From assembly GCF_907163085.1 (NCBI RefSeq), contig NZ_CAJQTX010000009.1:1-64000 (forward strand): 64,000 bases of DNA, in the 5' to 3' direction. The notes under the pieces are model-generated. The model saw only the letters and a list, made by a program, of their open reading frames with translations, had not been told where the DNA came from and did no database searches. The stretch is from Candidatus Accumulibacter sp. ACC003 (GTDB taxonomy: Bacteria; Pseudomonadota; Gammaproteobacteria; Burkholderiales; Rhodocyclaceae). Positions 43,194-52,225 of the stretch are shown one piece after another (the first letter of the stretch is position 1; the number at the start of each line of letters is the position of its first letter). The position numbers and the translations under genes were made by a program.

Positions 43194-45248
43194 CTATTTG
43201 ATGCACGCCGTGCGCACCTGTTTGAGGTCGGTGACGCCGGCGAGGACTTTCTCGATGCCATCCATCTTCGTCGTACGCATGCCTTCGCTGAGCGCGCTGG
43301 CGAGCAAGTCGCCGACCCGCGCGCGCGCCTGAATCTGCGGCTTGATCAATTCACTACCGACCAGCAATTCGTGCAGACCAACGCGACCCTGGTAGCCGCT
43401 ACCGCCACAGGCTGGACAGCCACGCGCGCGGTAGAGTGTGAAAGCGCCGTCGCTGCCGTATTGCCGCAGCCAATCACCATGCACGCCGTCGGCTGCGGCC
43501 TGCGCATCAGCCTGCCATCGCGTGCTTGCTGCGACTTCGGCGCCGTACTCCTGGAGAAGCAGCCGGACGTCTGTGGGCGTCGGCTGATAGGCCTCTTTGC
43601 ACGACTCGCACAAGCGCCGGACGAGGCGCTGGGCGACAACACCGAGCAGCGCCTCGGCAAGATTGCCCGGGTCAGTGCCCATCGCCAGTAAGCGCTTGAT
43701 CGACCCCGGCGCGCTGCCGGAGCGCAGTGAGGCCAACACCAGGCGGCCGTTCAGCGCCGCTTCGACAGCGATGGCGACGGTTTCCCGGTCGCCGATTTCG
43801 TCGACCATGATCACGTCCGCGTCGGCACGCAGAAATGCGCGCATCACGGTCGCCAGGTCGAGCCCGGTGTTCTCGTTGACCGGCACCTGACGTAGGCCAT
43901 TCTGGGTAATTTCGAGCGGGTCTTCGGCGGTCCAGATCTTCGTTTCCGGCCGGTTACGTTCACTCACAAGCGAGTGCAGGGTGGTGGTTCTTCCTGATCC
44001 GCTCGGGCCGCAGACCAAGAACAGCCCGCCGGGTCTGGCGATCAGCGCCCGCAACCGCATCAGCTGAGCTGGCGCAACGCCGAGGTCATCGAGCCGCATC
44101 ACTTCGCCGGTGGCGAGCAGGCGCAACACGACGTCCTCCATTCCGCCCGTCGTCGGCAGCGTGAGCACGCGCAACGCGACATCCAGCGGCCCCCACTTCT
44201 TGAACTTCAGCTTGCCGTCCTGTGGCCGACGCTGGTCGGCGACGTCGAGGCCGGACATCATTTTGAGTTGGGCGATCAAGGCCCGACCACAAAGCGCCGG
44301 GACTTCGCTGTAGGGCGCTAACGCGCCGTCACGGCGGAAGCGAATCAGCGTCATTTCCTTGCCCGGCCGGGGTTCGATGTGGATGTCGGAAGCGCCTTGC
44401 TGGCAGGCATCGACGATGATCTTGTTCGCCAGCCGGAGCGCTTCGCCGTCGGCGACGAGCTCTGCGCTGTCATGGCCGGCACCACCCGCTTCATCGCCAT
44501 CGACTTCGGCACACACGTCGCCGAGCAAATTGATCTGCGAAGAGGCGCCGAATTGCGTCGCCAATACCTCCTCGATATCGACGTTCTGCTGGCGTGCCAA
44601 CTGCTCGGCGCGATCGAGGTCGCCACCGGACACGACGGCAGCAGTGACCAGCGAAGCGTACTTGCTGTCGACCGGCGGGCGGGCCTTTCGGCGCTGCGCA
44701 AAGGCCACCGCCAGCGTCTGCGCGAGCGCCTGCACTCCTTCTTCGGCGACCATTGGGAAAGGCGAATCAGAGCGACTGTTGATCAGTTGCACGACCCCGA
44801 GCAGTTCGTCGTTCTCGGCGCCGACGATCGGCGCAACGAGCATCTGCCGTGAACGATAGCCGCTGTGCCGGTCGACTTCGTCGAGGAAACGCAAGCGCGG
44901 ACTGTGGCTCAGCAACTCCGCCTGGTCATAGACATCGCGGATATTGACCGACTTGCCGGTCGCCGCAACGTAGCCGGCGATGCTCTGCTCGGAGATCGGC
45001 AGCGTGATGTCCTGGTGCGAGGCAAGCCCGGTCTTGACCTTGGCGACAATACTCTGCCGATCTTCGCCAAGCAGGTAGATGGTCAGCCTTTGGCAGTGAA
45101 ACAGCTCACAGATATCCTCGGACAGTTCGAGGAGGATTTCATCGGAGCTGCTCGTCGCGTGGATCTTGTTGGTGACCCGCTGCAGGTTCTTGAAGAACCC
45201 CAGCCGACGACTCATGTCGCTGTTGTCAAGCGACCAGCTGGTGACCAT
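43194..45248 (-). CDS. GAF domain plus degenerate GspE/PilB-type ATPase
   Basis: A 684-residue fusion. Residues about 20-190 form a GAF domain; residues 265-684 follow the type II secretion/type IV pilus ATPase fold. Key ATPase residues are altered: Walker A reads GPSGSGRTT (414-422) with Arg420 for the catalytic Lys, the Walker B box reads VIMVDEIGD where GEIRD is usual, and the His box TLHTN is SLRSG (Arg509 for His). The two CxxC zinc pairs (547/550 and 611/614) and SDIHIEP remain. So it is probably a nucleotide-binding scaffold or sensor and not a pilus motor. Start ATG follows GGGAGGTATAG. Upstream on the same strand are the phosphodiesterase, FHA and PP2C genes; no pilus genes are near. 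Confidence 0.85.
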   Translation of the reverse strand: MVTSWSLDNSDMSRRLGFFKNLQRVTNKIHATSSSDEILLELSEDICELFHCQRLTIYLLGEDRQSIVAKVKTGLASHQDITLPISEQSIAGYVAATGKSVNIRDVYDQAELLSHSPRLRFLDEVDRHSGYRSRQMLVAPIVGAENDELLGVVQLINSRSDSPFPMVAEEGVQALAQTLAVAFAQRRKARPPVDSKYASLVTAAVVSGGDLDRAEQLARQQNVDIEEVLATQFGASSQINLLGDVCAEVDGDEAGGAGHDSAELVADGEALRLANKIIVDACQQGASDIHIEPRPGKEMTLIRFRRDGALAPYSEVPALCGRALIAQLKMMSGLDVADQRRPQDGKLKFKKWGPLDVALRVLTLPTTGGMEDVVLRLLATGEVMRLDDLGVAPAQLMRLRALIARPGGLFLVCGPSGSGRTTTLHSLVSERNRPETKIWTAEDPLEITQNGLRQVPVNENTGLDLATVMRAFLRADADVIMVDEIGDRETVAIAVEAALNGRLVLASLRSGSAPGSIKRLLAMGTDPGNLAEALLGVVAQRLVRRLCESCKEAYQPTPTDVRLLLQEYGAEVAASTRWQADAQAAADGVHGDWLRQYGSDGAFTLYRARGCPACGGSGYQGRVGLHELLVGSELIKPQIQARARVGDLLASALSEGMRTTKMDGIEKVLAGVTDLKQVRTACIK

Positions 45249-45437
45249 TGCTATACCTCCCGGCAAAGGCGTTCGTAGCCGTCATGAGCGGCTAACAAAG
45301 AGCACGAGCCAGGGATGATGATCGCGTTCAAAAGCTCTCTCCGGTACTCAAAAGGGGTCAATCAAGCCACCGCGTGGCCAATCTTGTTCCTTGGCGCCGC
45401 GCATCTCGGCGACTCGAAACGACTTGCCAAGCCGCTT

Positions 45438-46205
45438 TCAGAACTCGAAAACCTGATTGTTCTGCAACATTTTTGGCTTGAAATCGCCGGCGCACGCGGC
45501 GATTTCAGCCATCGTCAGCGTCGCCTGGCCCGGCTTGAGATGACTGATGTAGATCTCGGCCTCCCTGGCCAGCTTGCGTAATTCGCTGGCCAGCATGCTT
45601 GGGCACAGGTGCTTGGAAATTTCGGCAAGCCGCCGTTCACGGTCGGCGAAAGCGGTTTCGATCAGTAGATATCGCAGATTGGCGATGCCGTTGACGATTG
45701 GCCAAAACGAGTCATTGACCGTCGTATCGCCGGTAAACACCAGGCTACCGACTCCCGAGTCAAGTTGATAGCCAACCGCCGGCACGGTATGCTCGGCAGG
45801 GAGCGCGGTAATCGTCCGCTGCCCCAGCTGGACCGACTCGCCGAGTTTGATTGCTCGATATTCCATCAGCGGCTTCTCGCGGCTCGGAATGACGCTGAAA
45901 TCTGGCCAGATGGCCCAGTTGAAGATGTGCTTGGCGATGATTTCGAGGGTCGCGGCCGTCGCATGAACGATCAGGGCTTTCTCGCGCAGATCGCTGACCG
46001 AATCGATCAGCAAGGGTAGCGAAGCGATGTGATCGAGATGTGAATGCGTCAGGAACACATGGTCGATGCTGGCCAGTTCGTCGCGCGACAAATCGGCGAC
46101 GCCCGTTCCGGCATCGACCAGCAAGTCATGGTCGACCAGCATCGACGTGGTCCGCAGATGACAGCCGCCAATCCCGCCGCTACAGCCCAGCACCCTTACT
46201 TTCAT
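45438..46205 (-). CDS. Metallo-beta-lactamase-fold protein, class II cyclic-nucleotide phosphodiesterase-like
   Basis: A 255-residue metallohydrolase. The metal motif is THSHLDH near residue 53, after LLVDAGTGVADLS; further ligands are in PAEHTVPAVGY, FTGDT and ISHLKP. MKVRVLGCSGGIGG and SLPLLIDSVSDLREKALIVHATAATLEIIAKHIFNWAIWPDF are close to class II 3',5'-cAMP phosphodiesterases. It may remove cAMP or another cyclic nucleotide, or be an RNase Z-like hydrolase. It lies between the FHA gene and the GspE-like gene. Confidence 0.82.
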   Translation of the reverse strand: MKVRVLGCSGGIGGCHLRTTSMLVDHDLLVDAGTGVADLSRDELASIDHVFLTHSHLDHIASLPLLIDSVSDLREKALIVHATAATLEIIAKHIFNWAIWPDFSVIPSREKPLMEYRAIKLGESVQLGQRTITALPAEHTVPAVGYQLDSGVGSLVFTGDTTVNDSFWPIVNGIANLRYLLIETAFADRERRLAEISKHLCPSMLASELRKLAREAEIYISHLKPGQATLTMAEIAACAGDFKPKMLQNNQVFEF

Positions 46206-46302
46206 GATCGCTTCGCTCGACCCTCCACTTCAAGGGGTGGCGCCAGGCTGCAGCAGCGACGCACGAACTGCCGGCGGCGCCCAGCCCGAAGACCGCCGTT
46301 CA

Positions 46303-46983
46303 TCAGTTTTTCAGGAAGAATTCCATCTTCACCCCGGCTATTTCGATGACATCGTGGTCGCGCAGACAATGCGCCTGCGCGTCAAGCACCTGGCCGTTGA
46401 CCAGCGGAAAGTGCTTGCCCTCGACATGCGTCAGAAAGTAACCATGCGGCCGCCTGGCAATCACCGCCACTTGCAGGCCGGGCTTGCCAAGCGTCGTCAG
46501 CGTCTTGGTCAGTTGCAGTTCGCGACCCGCATTGGAGCCAGTAAGCAACTGAATGGCCGCCGGCGGCAGCGTGCCAGCCGCTGCCGGCGCTGGCGCCACA
46601 GTCACTGCTGGCTCGCCGAGCCTGGCCACGTCAGGCAGCGGACCGGACTGGAACAACATACTTTTGTCGTATTCCGAAACTTCTCCGGGAGCCACTGCGA
46701 CGGCCAGATACTTCATCTTGTACTTACCAAGCTCGACGACGTCGCCGTCCTTGAGAAAGTGCTTCTTGATCGACTGCCCATTGACCACCGTGCCGTTGGT
46801 GCTATTCAGATCCTCAAGGAAGGAATCGCTAAGGATGGTCACCACGGCGGCATGTTCGCCACTGATGGCCATATTGTCGATCTGGATGTCGTTATGCGCT
46901 TTGCGGCCGATACTCATGCGCTCCTTAAGCAACGGGATTTCCTTGAGCACCAGACCATCCATGCTGAGTATCAGCTTTGCCAT
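46303..46983 (-). CDS. Protein with two FHA domains
   Basis: A 226-residue soluble protein. The first FHA domain (1-95) is canonical: MSIGRKAHNDIQIDNMAISGEHA, LEDLNSTNGTVVNG. After an Ala/Pro linker the second domain (about 145-226) is more divergent (TTLGKPGLQVAVIARRPHGYFL, KHFPLVNGQVL). FHA domains bind phosphothreonine. It ends nine bases after the PP2C gene start of its operon, whose stop lies just upstream. With the kinase at 9631-12045 it could form a phospho-signalling circuit. Confidence 0.9.
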   Translation of the reverse strand: MAKLILSMDGLVLKEIPLLKERMSIGRKAHNDIQIDNMAISGEHAAVVTILSDSFLEDLNSTNGTVVNGQSIKKHFLKDGDVVELGKYKMKYLAVAVAPGEVSEYDKSMLFQSGPLPDVARLGEPAVTVAPAPAAAGTLPPAAIQLLTGSNAGRELQLTKTLTTLGKPGLQVAVIARRPHGYFLTHVEGKHFPLVNGQVLDAQAHCLRDHDVIEIAGVKMEFFLKN

Positions 46984-46992
46984 CGCCTGTCC

Positions 46993-47823
46993 TTATCTAA
47001 ACCATGACCAGAGTTTCGACCAACGTCCCCGGCCAGCCGGAAATTCGTGCAAAACCTTGATCACCACCACCGAAATATTATCTTCGCCACCACTGTCGTT
47101 GGCCATCTGGATCAACTCTGCAGCGGCACGTTCGAGATTGGCAGCGGACATCTCCAGCGCGTGCTGCATATCGCTCTCCTCGACCATGTCGTAGAGACCG
47201 TCCGAACAGAGCAGATAGACGTCGCCAGGGCGCACCGGGTGGACGTGAACCTCGGTCTCCACCTCGGGATCGATGCCGACGGCTCGCGTTACGAGATTGC
47301 GGTTCGCCGAGTAGCGCGCTTCTTCCCGCGATATTTCACCACTGTCGATCTGCTCCTGCAGCAGCGAGTGGTCGCGCGTCAAGGCCACGAATTCCTCGCC
47401 GCGCAGACGATACAAGCGCGAGTCGCCAATATGAGCAACGATCAAGCGGTCGTCGCAAAACACAGCAGCAACCAGCGTCGTGCCCATCCCGCCGAACTGC
47501 GCCTGACCCTCGGCCGCACGATAGATCGCCGAGTTCACCTCGGCGATGAACTCCAGCAGCAAACGCTGCGCGACGGTGTCAATGCTGCCAGGCGCGGATC
47601 CTTGCGCCGTTTTCCCCTTGAACGCCGCTTCGAGCCGGCTTGACAGGATCTGCGTCGCCATGCCGCTGGCCACTTCGCCGGCGTTGTAACCCCCCATGCC
47701 GTCGGCCAGGATGGCCAGACCGAGGTCGGCATCGGCAAATACCGAGTCTTCGTTCTGCCTTCGCACCACCCCGGGATCGGTCCGGGTGGCGATTTCCAGC
47801 GCTCCCAAGAGACTATTTCCCAC
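46993..47823 (-). CDS. PP2C-type Ser/Thr protein phosphatase
   Basis: A 276-residue PPM phosphatase. Motifs are RRQNEDSVF, LAILADGMGGYNAGEVAS (metal Asp), GTTLVAAVF, VAHIGDSRLYRL, LTRDHSLL, LLCSDGLYD and DNISVVVI, so all metal-binding Asp residues are present. Start is GTG at 47823 with GGAG before it; the longer ATG frame has no site. The FHA gene begins ten bases after its stop. Confidence 0.92.
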   Translation of the reverse strand: MGNSLLGALEIATRTDPGVVRRQNEDSVFADADLGLAILADGMGGYNAGEVASGMATQILSSRLEAAFKGKTAQGSAPGSIDTVAQRLLLEFIAEVNSAIYRAAEGQAQFGGMGTTLVAAVFCDDRLIVAHIGDSRLYRLRGEEFVALTRDHSLLQEQIDSGEISREEARYSANRNLVTRAVGIDPEVETEVHVHPVRPGDVYLLCSDGLYDMVEESDMQHALEMSAANLERAAAELIQMANDSGGEDNISVVVIKVLHEFPAGRGRWSKLWSWFR

Positions 47824-48001
47824 ATATTCTCCAGATAACTGACCAGCCGGCCGCAACCACCGCCGTTGATCTCCCCGCGGTGAAATCAATGGCCGCCAAC
47901 CGCCAGACCACGATCACGCATCGCCGATGCTCGCCGCGGCAGCCGCCAGCAGTCGACCGCAGCAGTGCTCATCGAGTCGCTCATTGTGCCGACAGCCGAC
48001 A

Positions 48002-48961
48002 CTAATCGCCATAAGGCAATTCAACGCCCAAGCCACGCGCCTGCGCCAACGCCTCGAGGCGAACCGCAAGCGCCAAGTCCTGCACAGCCATTCCCTGTGA
48101 TTCGAACAGGGTGATCTCGTCGTCGCCCGTGCGCCCACGTTGCCGATGACAGATCACGTCACCGAGTTCGACCAGGCTGCGCGCCTGCAAGCGCCCTTTC
48201 TCGAACAAAGGCAGTAGATCGCCGGACTCGCGAAGCGCCGTTTCGACGCTATCGACGACAATCGTGGAACAGCGCTTGACGACATCTTCACCCACTTCGC
48301 GACGAATCAGCGAATTTGAACCAGCGGCATTGATATGCGTACCAGGAGACAGCCAGTCGGCGCTGAAGAGTGGTGCCGACGCAGTCGTGACGGTGCTGAC
48401 GATGTCACTGCCACGCACCACCTCTTCGGCAGAGGCCACCGGGACGACGTCGATTCCCAAGCGCTCGGCCATCCGCGCGCAGAAAGCCGCCAGCCGCTCG
48501 GCATTGCGCGCATGCACCTTGACCCGCCGCAAGCCGCGCACGGCGGCCAAGGCTTCAAGGTGTCCCTCGGCTTGCCAGCCAGCGCCGAACACCCCGGCCA
48601 CCTGCGCATCGGGCCTGGCCAGCCAGCGCGTGGCAACGCCAGACGCCGCGGCGGTACGCATCATACCCAGCCGATTGGCTTCAATCACCGCCCGCAGGCG
48701 GCCGCTCGATGCCTGAAACAGGTGCACCAGAAAACGCACGCCCGAGCGGTTGCTGGTGTAGGCCTTGTAGCCGATGGCGTCAAGCTGCGGCAAGGCGCCT
48801 TGCAGAATATGCAGCGTCGTCTGCGGCATGCGTGTCCGTTGCCGCGGAACGTCGCACGCGCCCGACGACGACAGCTGACGGTGCGCCTCCTCAACCGCCT
48901 CCAGCGCCAACGGCATAGTCAACAGTTGCTCAACATCTTTTTCAGTCAGGAACAGTGCCAT
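48002..48961 (-). CDS. Ornithine cyclodeaminase / mu-crystallin family protein
   Basis: A 319-residue NAD(P)-binding protein. It has the family motifs KAYTSNRSGVRFLVHLF, VFGAGWQAEGHLEAL (Rossmann GxGxxG type), SDIVSTVTTASAPLFS and HINAAGSNSLIRREV. Members include ornithine cyclodeaminase, alanine dehydrogenase and ketimine reductase; the substrate cannot be chosen. GAGGAAGAA lies before the ATG. It follows the sucCD operon on the same strand but after a terminator. Confidence 0.88.
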   Translation of the reverse strand: MALFLTEKDVEQLLTMPLALEAVEEAHRQLSSSGACDVPRQRTRMPQTTLHILQGALPQLDAIGYKAYTSNRSGVRFLVHLFQASSGRLRAVIEANRLGMMRTAAASGVATRWLARPDAQVAGVFGAGWQAEGHLEALAAVRGLRRVKVHARNAERLAAFCARMAERLGIDVVPVASAEEVVRGSDIVSTVTTASAPLFSADWLSPGTHINAAGSNSLIRREVGEDVVKRCSTIVVDSVETALRESGDLLPLFEKGRLQARSLVELGDVICHRQRGRTGDDEITLFESQGMAVQDLALAVRLEALAQARGLGVELPYGD

Positions 48962-49089
48962 TTCTTCCTCAGACCCTCGTCAAACAATTGGCATGATCGC
49001 CCAGCTGCCGCGCTTGCCACACGCTGCAGCGCGGTATTGACGATTCTACCGGCAAATGGCCGCCAGCAATCGGCGGCCGACCATTGCCA

Positions 49090-49120
49090 AAAAAAAAGGG
49101 CAGACCGCAGCCTGCCCTTC
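49090..49120 (-). terminator. Intrinsic terminator of sucCD
   Basis: AAGGGCAG and CTGCCCTT pair around an eight-base loop; on the minus strand nine T follow. It starts 30 bases after the sucD stop. Confidence 0.93.
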
Positions 49121-49149
49121 GTACCTGGCGCGCAGGCCAGCTCGCTGCG

Positions 49150-50043
49150 TTAGATCAGCTTCGTGATCAGTCTGGCCATTTCCGACGGATCACGAGTCAC
49201 CGTGAAGCCGCACTCTTCCATGATCGCCAGCTTGGCGTCAGCGGTATCGGCACCGCCGGAGATCAGCGCACCGGCGTGACCCATGCGCTTGCCGGCCGGC
49301 GCCGTAACACCAGCGATGAAGCCGACGATCGGCTTCTTCATGTTGGCCTTGCACCACATCGCAGCGTCAGCTTCATCGGGACCGCCGATCTCGCCGATCA
49401 TGATTACAGCATCGGTGTCGGGGTCGTCGTTGAACATCCGCATGATGTCGATATGCTTCAGTCCGTTGATCGGGTCACCGCCGGTACCGACAGCGGTCGA
49501 CTGGCCGAGACCGATTTCGGTCAACTGGCCGACTGCTTCGTAGGTCAGCGTTCCCGAACGCGAAACGACGCCGATGCGCCCTTTGCGATGGATGTGACCG
49601 GGCATGATGCCGATCTTGACTTCATCCGGGGTGATCAGGCCAGGGCAGTTCGGGCCGAGCAGCAGCGTCTTCTTGCCGCCAGCGGCTTCACGCTTTTTCA
49701 TCCGGTTGCGGACGATCAGCATGTCGCGAACGGGAATGCCTTCGGTAATGCACACCACCAGGTCGAGGTCGGCTTCGACGGCTTCCCAGATCGCGGCAGC
49801 CGCACCGGGCGGCGGCACGTAGATCACCGAGACGGTCGCGCCTGTTGCGACAGCAGCGTCCTTGACCGAGCCGAAGATCGGGATGCCGAGCAGGCTCTCG
49901 CCGGCTTTCTTGGGGTTGACGCCGGCCACGAAACAGTTCTTGCCGTTGGCGTATTCCTGGCACTTCTCGGTATGAAACTGCCCGGTCTTGCCGGTCATGC
50001 CCTGGGTGATGATCTTGGTGTCTTTGTTAATCAGAATCGACAT
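49150..50043 (-). CDS. sucD: Succinate-CoA ligase alpha subunit
   Basis: A 297-residue subunit. The N-terminal CoA-binding domain shows TQGMTGKTGQFHTEKC and IPVRDML; the active His is in MGHAGALISGG, the phosphohistidine site. It makes succinyl-CoA or ATP in the TCA cycle and, for a propionyl-CoA pathway, feeds methylmalonyl-CoA mutase. AAGGAG precedes the ATG; nine bases separate it from sucC. Confidence 0.97.
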   Translation of the reverse strand: MSILINKDTKIITQGMTGKTGQFHTEKCQEYANGKNCFVAGVNPKKAGESLLGIPIFGSVKDAAVATGATVSVIYVPPPGAAAAIWEAVEADLDLVVCITEGIPVRDMLIVRNRMKKREAAGGKKTLLLGPNCPGLITPDEVKIGIMPGHIHRKGRIGVVSRSGTLTYEAVGQLTEIGLGQSTAVGTGGDPINGLKHIDIMRMFNDDPDTDAVIMIGEIGGPDEADAAMWCKANMKKPIVGFIAGVTAPAGKRMGHAGALISGGADTADAKLAIMEECGFTVTRDPSEMARLITKLI

Positions 50044-50052
50044 GTTGGCTCC

Positions 50053-51213
50053 TTACTTGACCGCAGCAACGATCTTGGTGGCGGCATCAGCCATGGTATC
50101 GGCAGTGATGATCGGCAGACCCGAATCACTGAGGATCTTCTTGCCGATGTCTTCGTTGGTCCCCTTCATGCGGACCACCAGCGGCACCGCGAGGTGCGTT
50201 TCGCGCGCCGCGGCGACGACGCCGGTGGCGATCGTATCGCAGCGCATGATGCCGCCGAAGATGTTCACCAGAATGCCCTTGACCTTGGGATTCTTGAGCA
50301 TGATCTGGAACGCCGAAGTCACTTTCTCGGTAGTCGCACCACCGCCGACGTCGAGGAAGTTGGCCGGCTCGGCGCCGAAGTACTTGATGGTATCCATGGT
50401 CGCCATCGCCAGGCCGGCGCCGTTGACCAGGCAACCGATGTTGCCGTCGAGCGAAATGTACGAGAGGTCGTGCTTGGACGCCTCGAGTTCGTCGGGGTCC
50501 TCTTCGTCGAGGTCGCGGAAAGCGACGATCTCGGGCTGGCGATAGAGCGCGTTCGAATCGAAGTTGAACTTGGCGTCGATCGCCTTGATGTTGCCGTCAC
50601 CCTCGAGAATCAACGGGTTGATCTCGGCCAGCGAGGCGTCGGTTTCCATGTAGCACTTGAACAGGCCCTGCAGCGCCGCGACCGCGCGATCGACTGACTC
50701 GGCCGGAACGCCGATACCGGTCGCCAGTTCGGCCGCCTGCGCGGTGGACAGTCCTGCCTCGGGGTCGACGAAGACCTTGAGGATTTTTTCCGGGGTGTCG
50801 TGGGCAACCTTCTCGATGTCCATGCCGCCCTCGGAGGAAGCCATCATCGCCACCGTCTGCGTCGTGCGATCGGTCAGCGCAGCCACGTAGTATTCCTTGC
50901 GGATGTCGGCACCCTCCTCGACCAACAGCCGGCGCACCTTCTGGCCGACCGGGCCGGTCTGGTGAGTGACCAGCTGCATGCCGAGGATCTGGCCGGCGAA
51001 CTCGCGGACTTCGTCCAGCGACTTGGCGACCTTCACCCCACCGCCCTTGCCGCGACCACCAGCGTGAATCTGCGCTTTGACCACCCAGAGTTTGCCACCC
51101 AGGGATTCGGCTGCCTTGACCGCTTCATCGACGGATTGACAGAACACCCCGCGCGGAACGACAACGCCGAACTTCTTCAGGAGCTGTTTGCCCTGATATT
51201 CGTGAATTTTCAT
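50053..51213 (-). CDS. sucC: Succinate-CoA ligase [ADP-forming] beta subunit
   Basis: A 386-residue ATP-grasp subunit: [17 protein letters not shown] at the start, [16 protein letters not shown] (nucleotide binding), and [19 protein letters not shown] and [11 protein letters not shown] near the C terminus. Partner of sucD. AAGGAAAGCGC precedes the ATG. The upstream gap of 75 bases to DUF2889 contains its promoter or read-through. Confidence 0.97.
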   Translation of the reverse strand: MKIHEYQGKQLLKKFGVVVPRGVFCQSVDEAVKAAESLGGKLWVVKAQIHAGGRGKGGGVKVAKSLDEVREFAGQILGMQLVTHQTGPVGQKVRRLLVEEGADIRKEYYVAALTDRTTQTVAMMASSEGGMDIEKVAHDTPEKILKVFVDPEAGLSTAQAAELATGIGVPAESVDRAVAALQGLFKCYMETDASLAEINPLILEGDGNIKAIDAKFNFDSNALYRQPEIVAFRDLDEEDPDELEASKHDLSYISLDGNIGCLVNGAGLAMATMDTIKYFGAEPANFLDVGGGATTEKVTSAFQIMLKNPKVKGILVNIFGGIMRCDTIATGVVAAARETHLAVPLVVRMKGTNEDIGKKILSDSGLPIITADTMADAATKIVAAVK

Positions 51214-51288
51214 GCGCTTTCCTTGCTTGAGTTAAGGTTGCGAAACGTACAAAACATGCGATACGTAAGGAACCACGAGCAGAGCTTC

Positions 51289-51840
51289 CTACCCGGGCTT
51301 CTGGTCACGGTACCAGCGTGGGTAATAACGCTGGACCGCGTCCGAATGCGACTCCAGTGCGTGGCAACGATCAAGCTGATAGGGTTTGTGCCCGCTATCG
51401 TCGTTGTCGCGCACGTCACTGGCGAAGGTTTGCAACGCCGCGGTCGGCAGGGACATCAGCAGCTCGCTGAGATGCGAGCAACCGCGGGTACTGCGGAACA
51501 GGTTCTTGACCGCCGTGCGAAAGCCATGGAAAAGATTGAGCCCGATCAACTGCGCGTAGGCCGGGGCAATCCGCTCGCAATATCCAGCGTAGGGCATGGC
51601 GTCAACGCTGGCCGCCGCGTCGAGGACGTTCATCTGGTAATCGATGGTCACCCGCACCCGCATGTCGTGCACCGCCTCACCCGGCTTGCGCAGACCCGAT
51701 GACAGCGGGTAGTCGTGATCCTTGACGTCGACCAGACGCGCCTCAATGTCCCAGCAGCCGTCGTCGCGTTTGTAGCCCTCGAGCTGGACACTGCGGACGT
51801 GCATGCGGGTGCGTTCGGCGGTGGCAGGGGGCAGCGGCAT
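51289..51840 (-). CDS. DUF2889 family protein
   Basis: A 183-residue protein of DUF2889: RTRMHVRSVQLEGYKRDDGCWDIEA near the N terminus, VTIDYQMNVLDAAASVDAMPYAGY in the middle and GCSHLSELLMSLPTAALQTF. Function unknown. The ATG at 51840 has AGGATCC before it; the frame extends 31 codons upstream without a site. Confidence 0.85.
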   Translation of the reverse strand: MPLPPATAERTRMHVRSVQLEGYKRDDGCWDIEARLVDVKDHDYPLSSGLRKPGEAVHDMRVRVTIDYQMNVLDAAASVDAMPYAGYCERIAPAYAQLIGLNLFHGFRTAVKNLFRSTRGCSHLSELLMSLPTAALQTFASDVRDNDDSGHKPYQLDRCHALESHSDAVQRYYPRWYRDQKPG

Positions 51841-52171
51841 CAAGGATCCTGAGGGGATTGGCGAGCCGTCAAGGCTTCGCAGCTGGCAAGCAATTGTACA
51901 CCAGAATACCCCGCCATTCTCGGCGAAATGCATAATTATGCTGCTCGGCGCGACGCATCACGGGTCGCTCGCGCGCCCCTTAAGCGCTCCCTGCTCGCCG
52001 CTCGGCGCGGCACGCGAAGCGAGTCTTGCCGCCGGGCCCAAGGGCGAGAACGCGCCACCGCCGATCGGTGTGACGGAAACAGGCGGCGCGCGGACGACAG
52101 CTCTAGCGCAGACATCGGCCACAGCAAGTCAAGCGCCAACGGCGCTCATGGCTTGCCGGCCGTTTCGCGAA

Positions 52172-52208
52172 CGCCGCCCTGGCCGGCGACTGCCAGGCCA
52201 GGGCGGCG
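52172..52208 (-). terminator. Perfect 13-bp GC-rich hairpin after gdhB
   Basis: CGCCGCCCTGGCC (52172-52184) pairs with GGCCAGGGCGGCG (52196-52208) around an 11-base loop, 18 bases after the gdhB stop on the minus strand. No T run follows. Confidence 0.55.
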
Positions 52209-52225
52209 TCTGCTCGGCGGCCGCC

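Noticed and set aside
43194-45248. Functional type IV pilus or type II secretion motor
   Set aside because: No pilus or secretion genes are nearby and the Walker A lysine, Walker B arginine and His box are all changed.
49084-50697. A 537-codon plus-strand frame
   Set aside because: Antisense shadow of sucD and sucC; no start signal or family.
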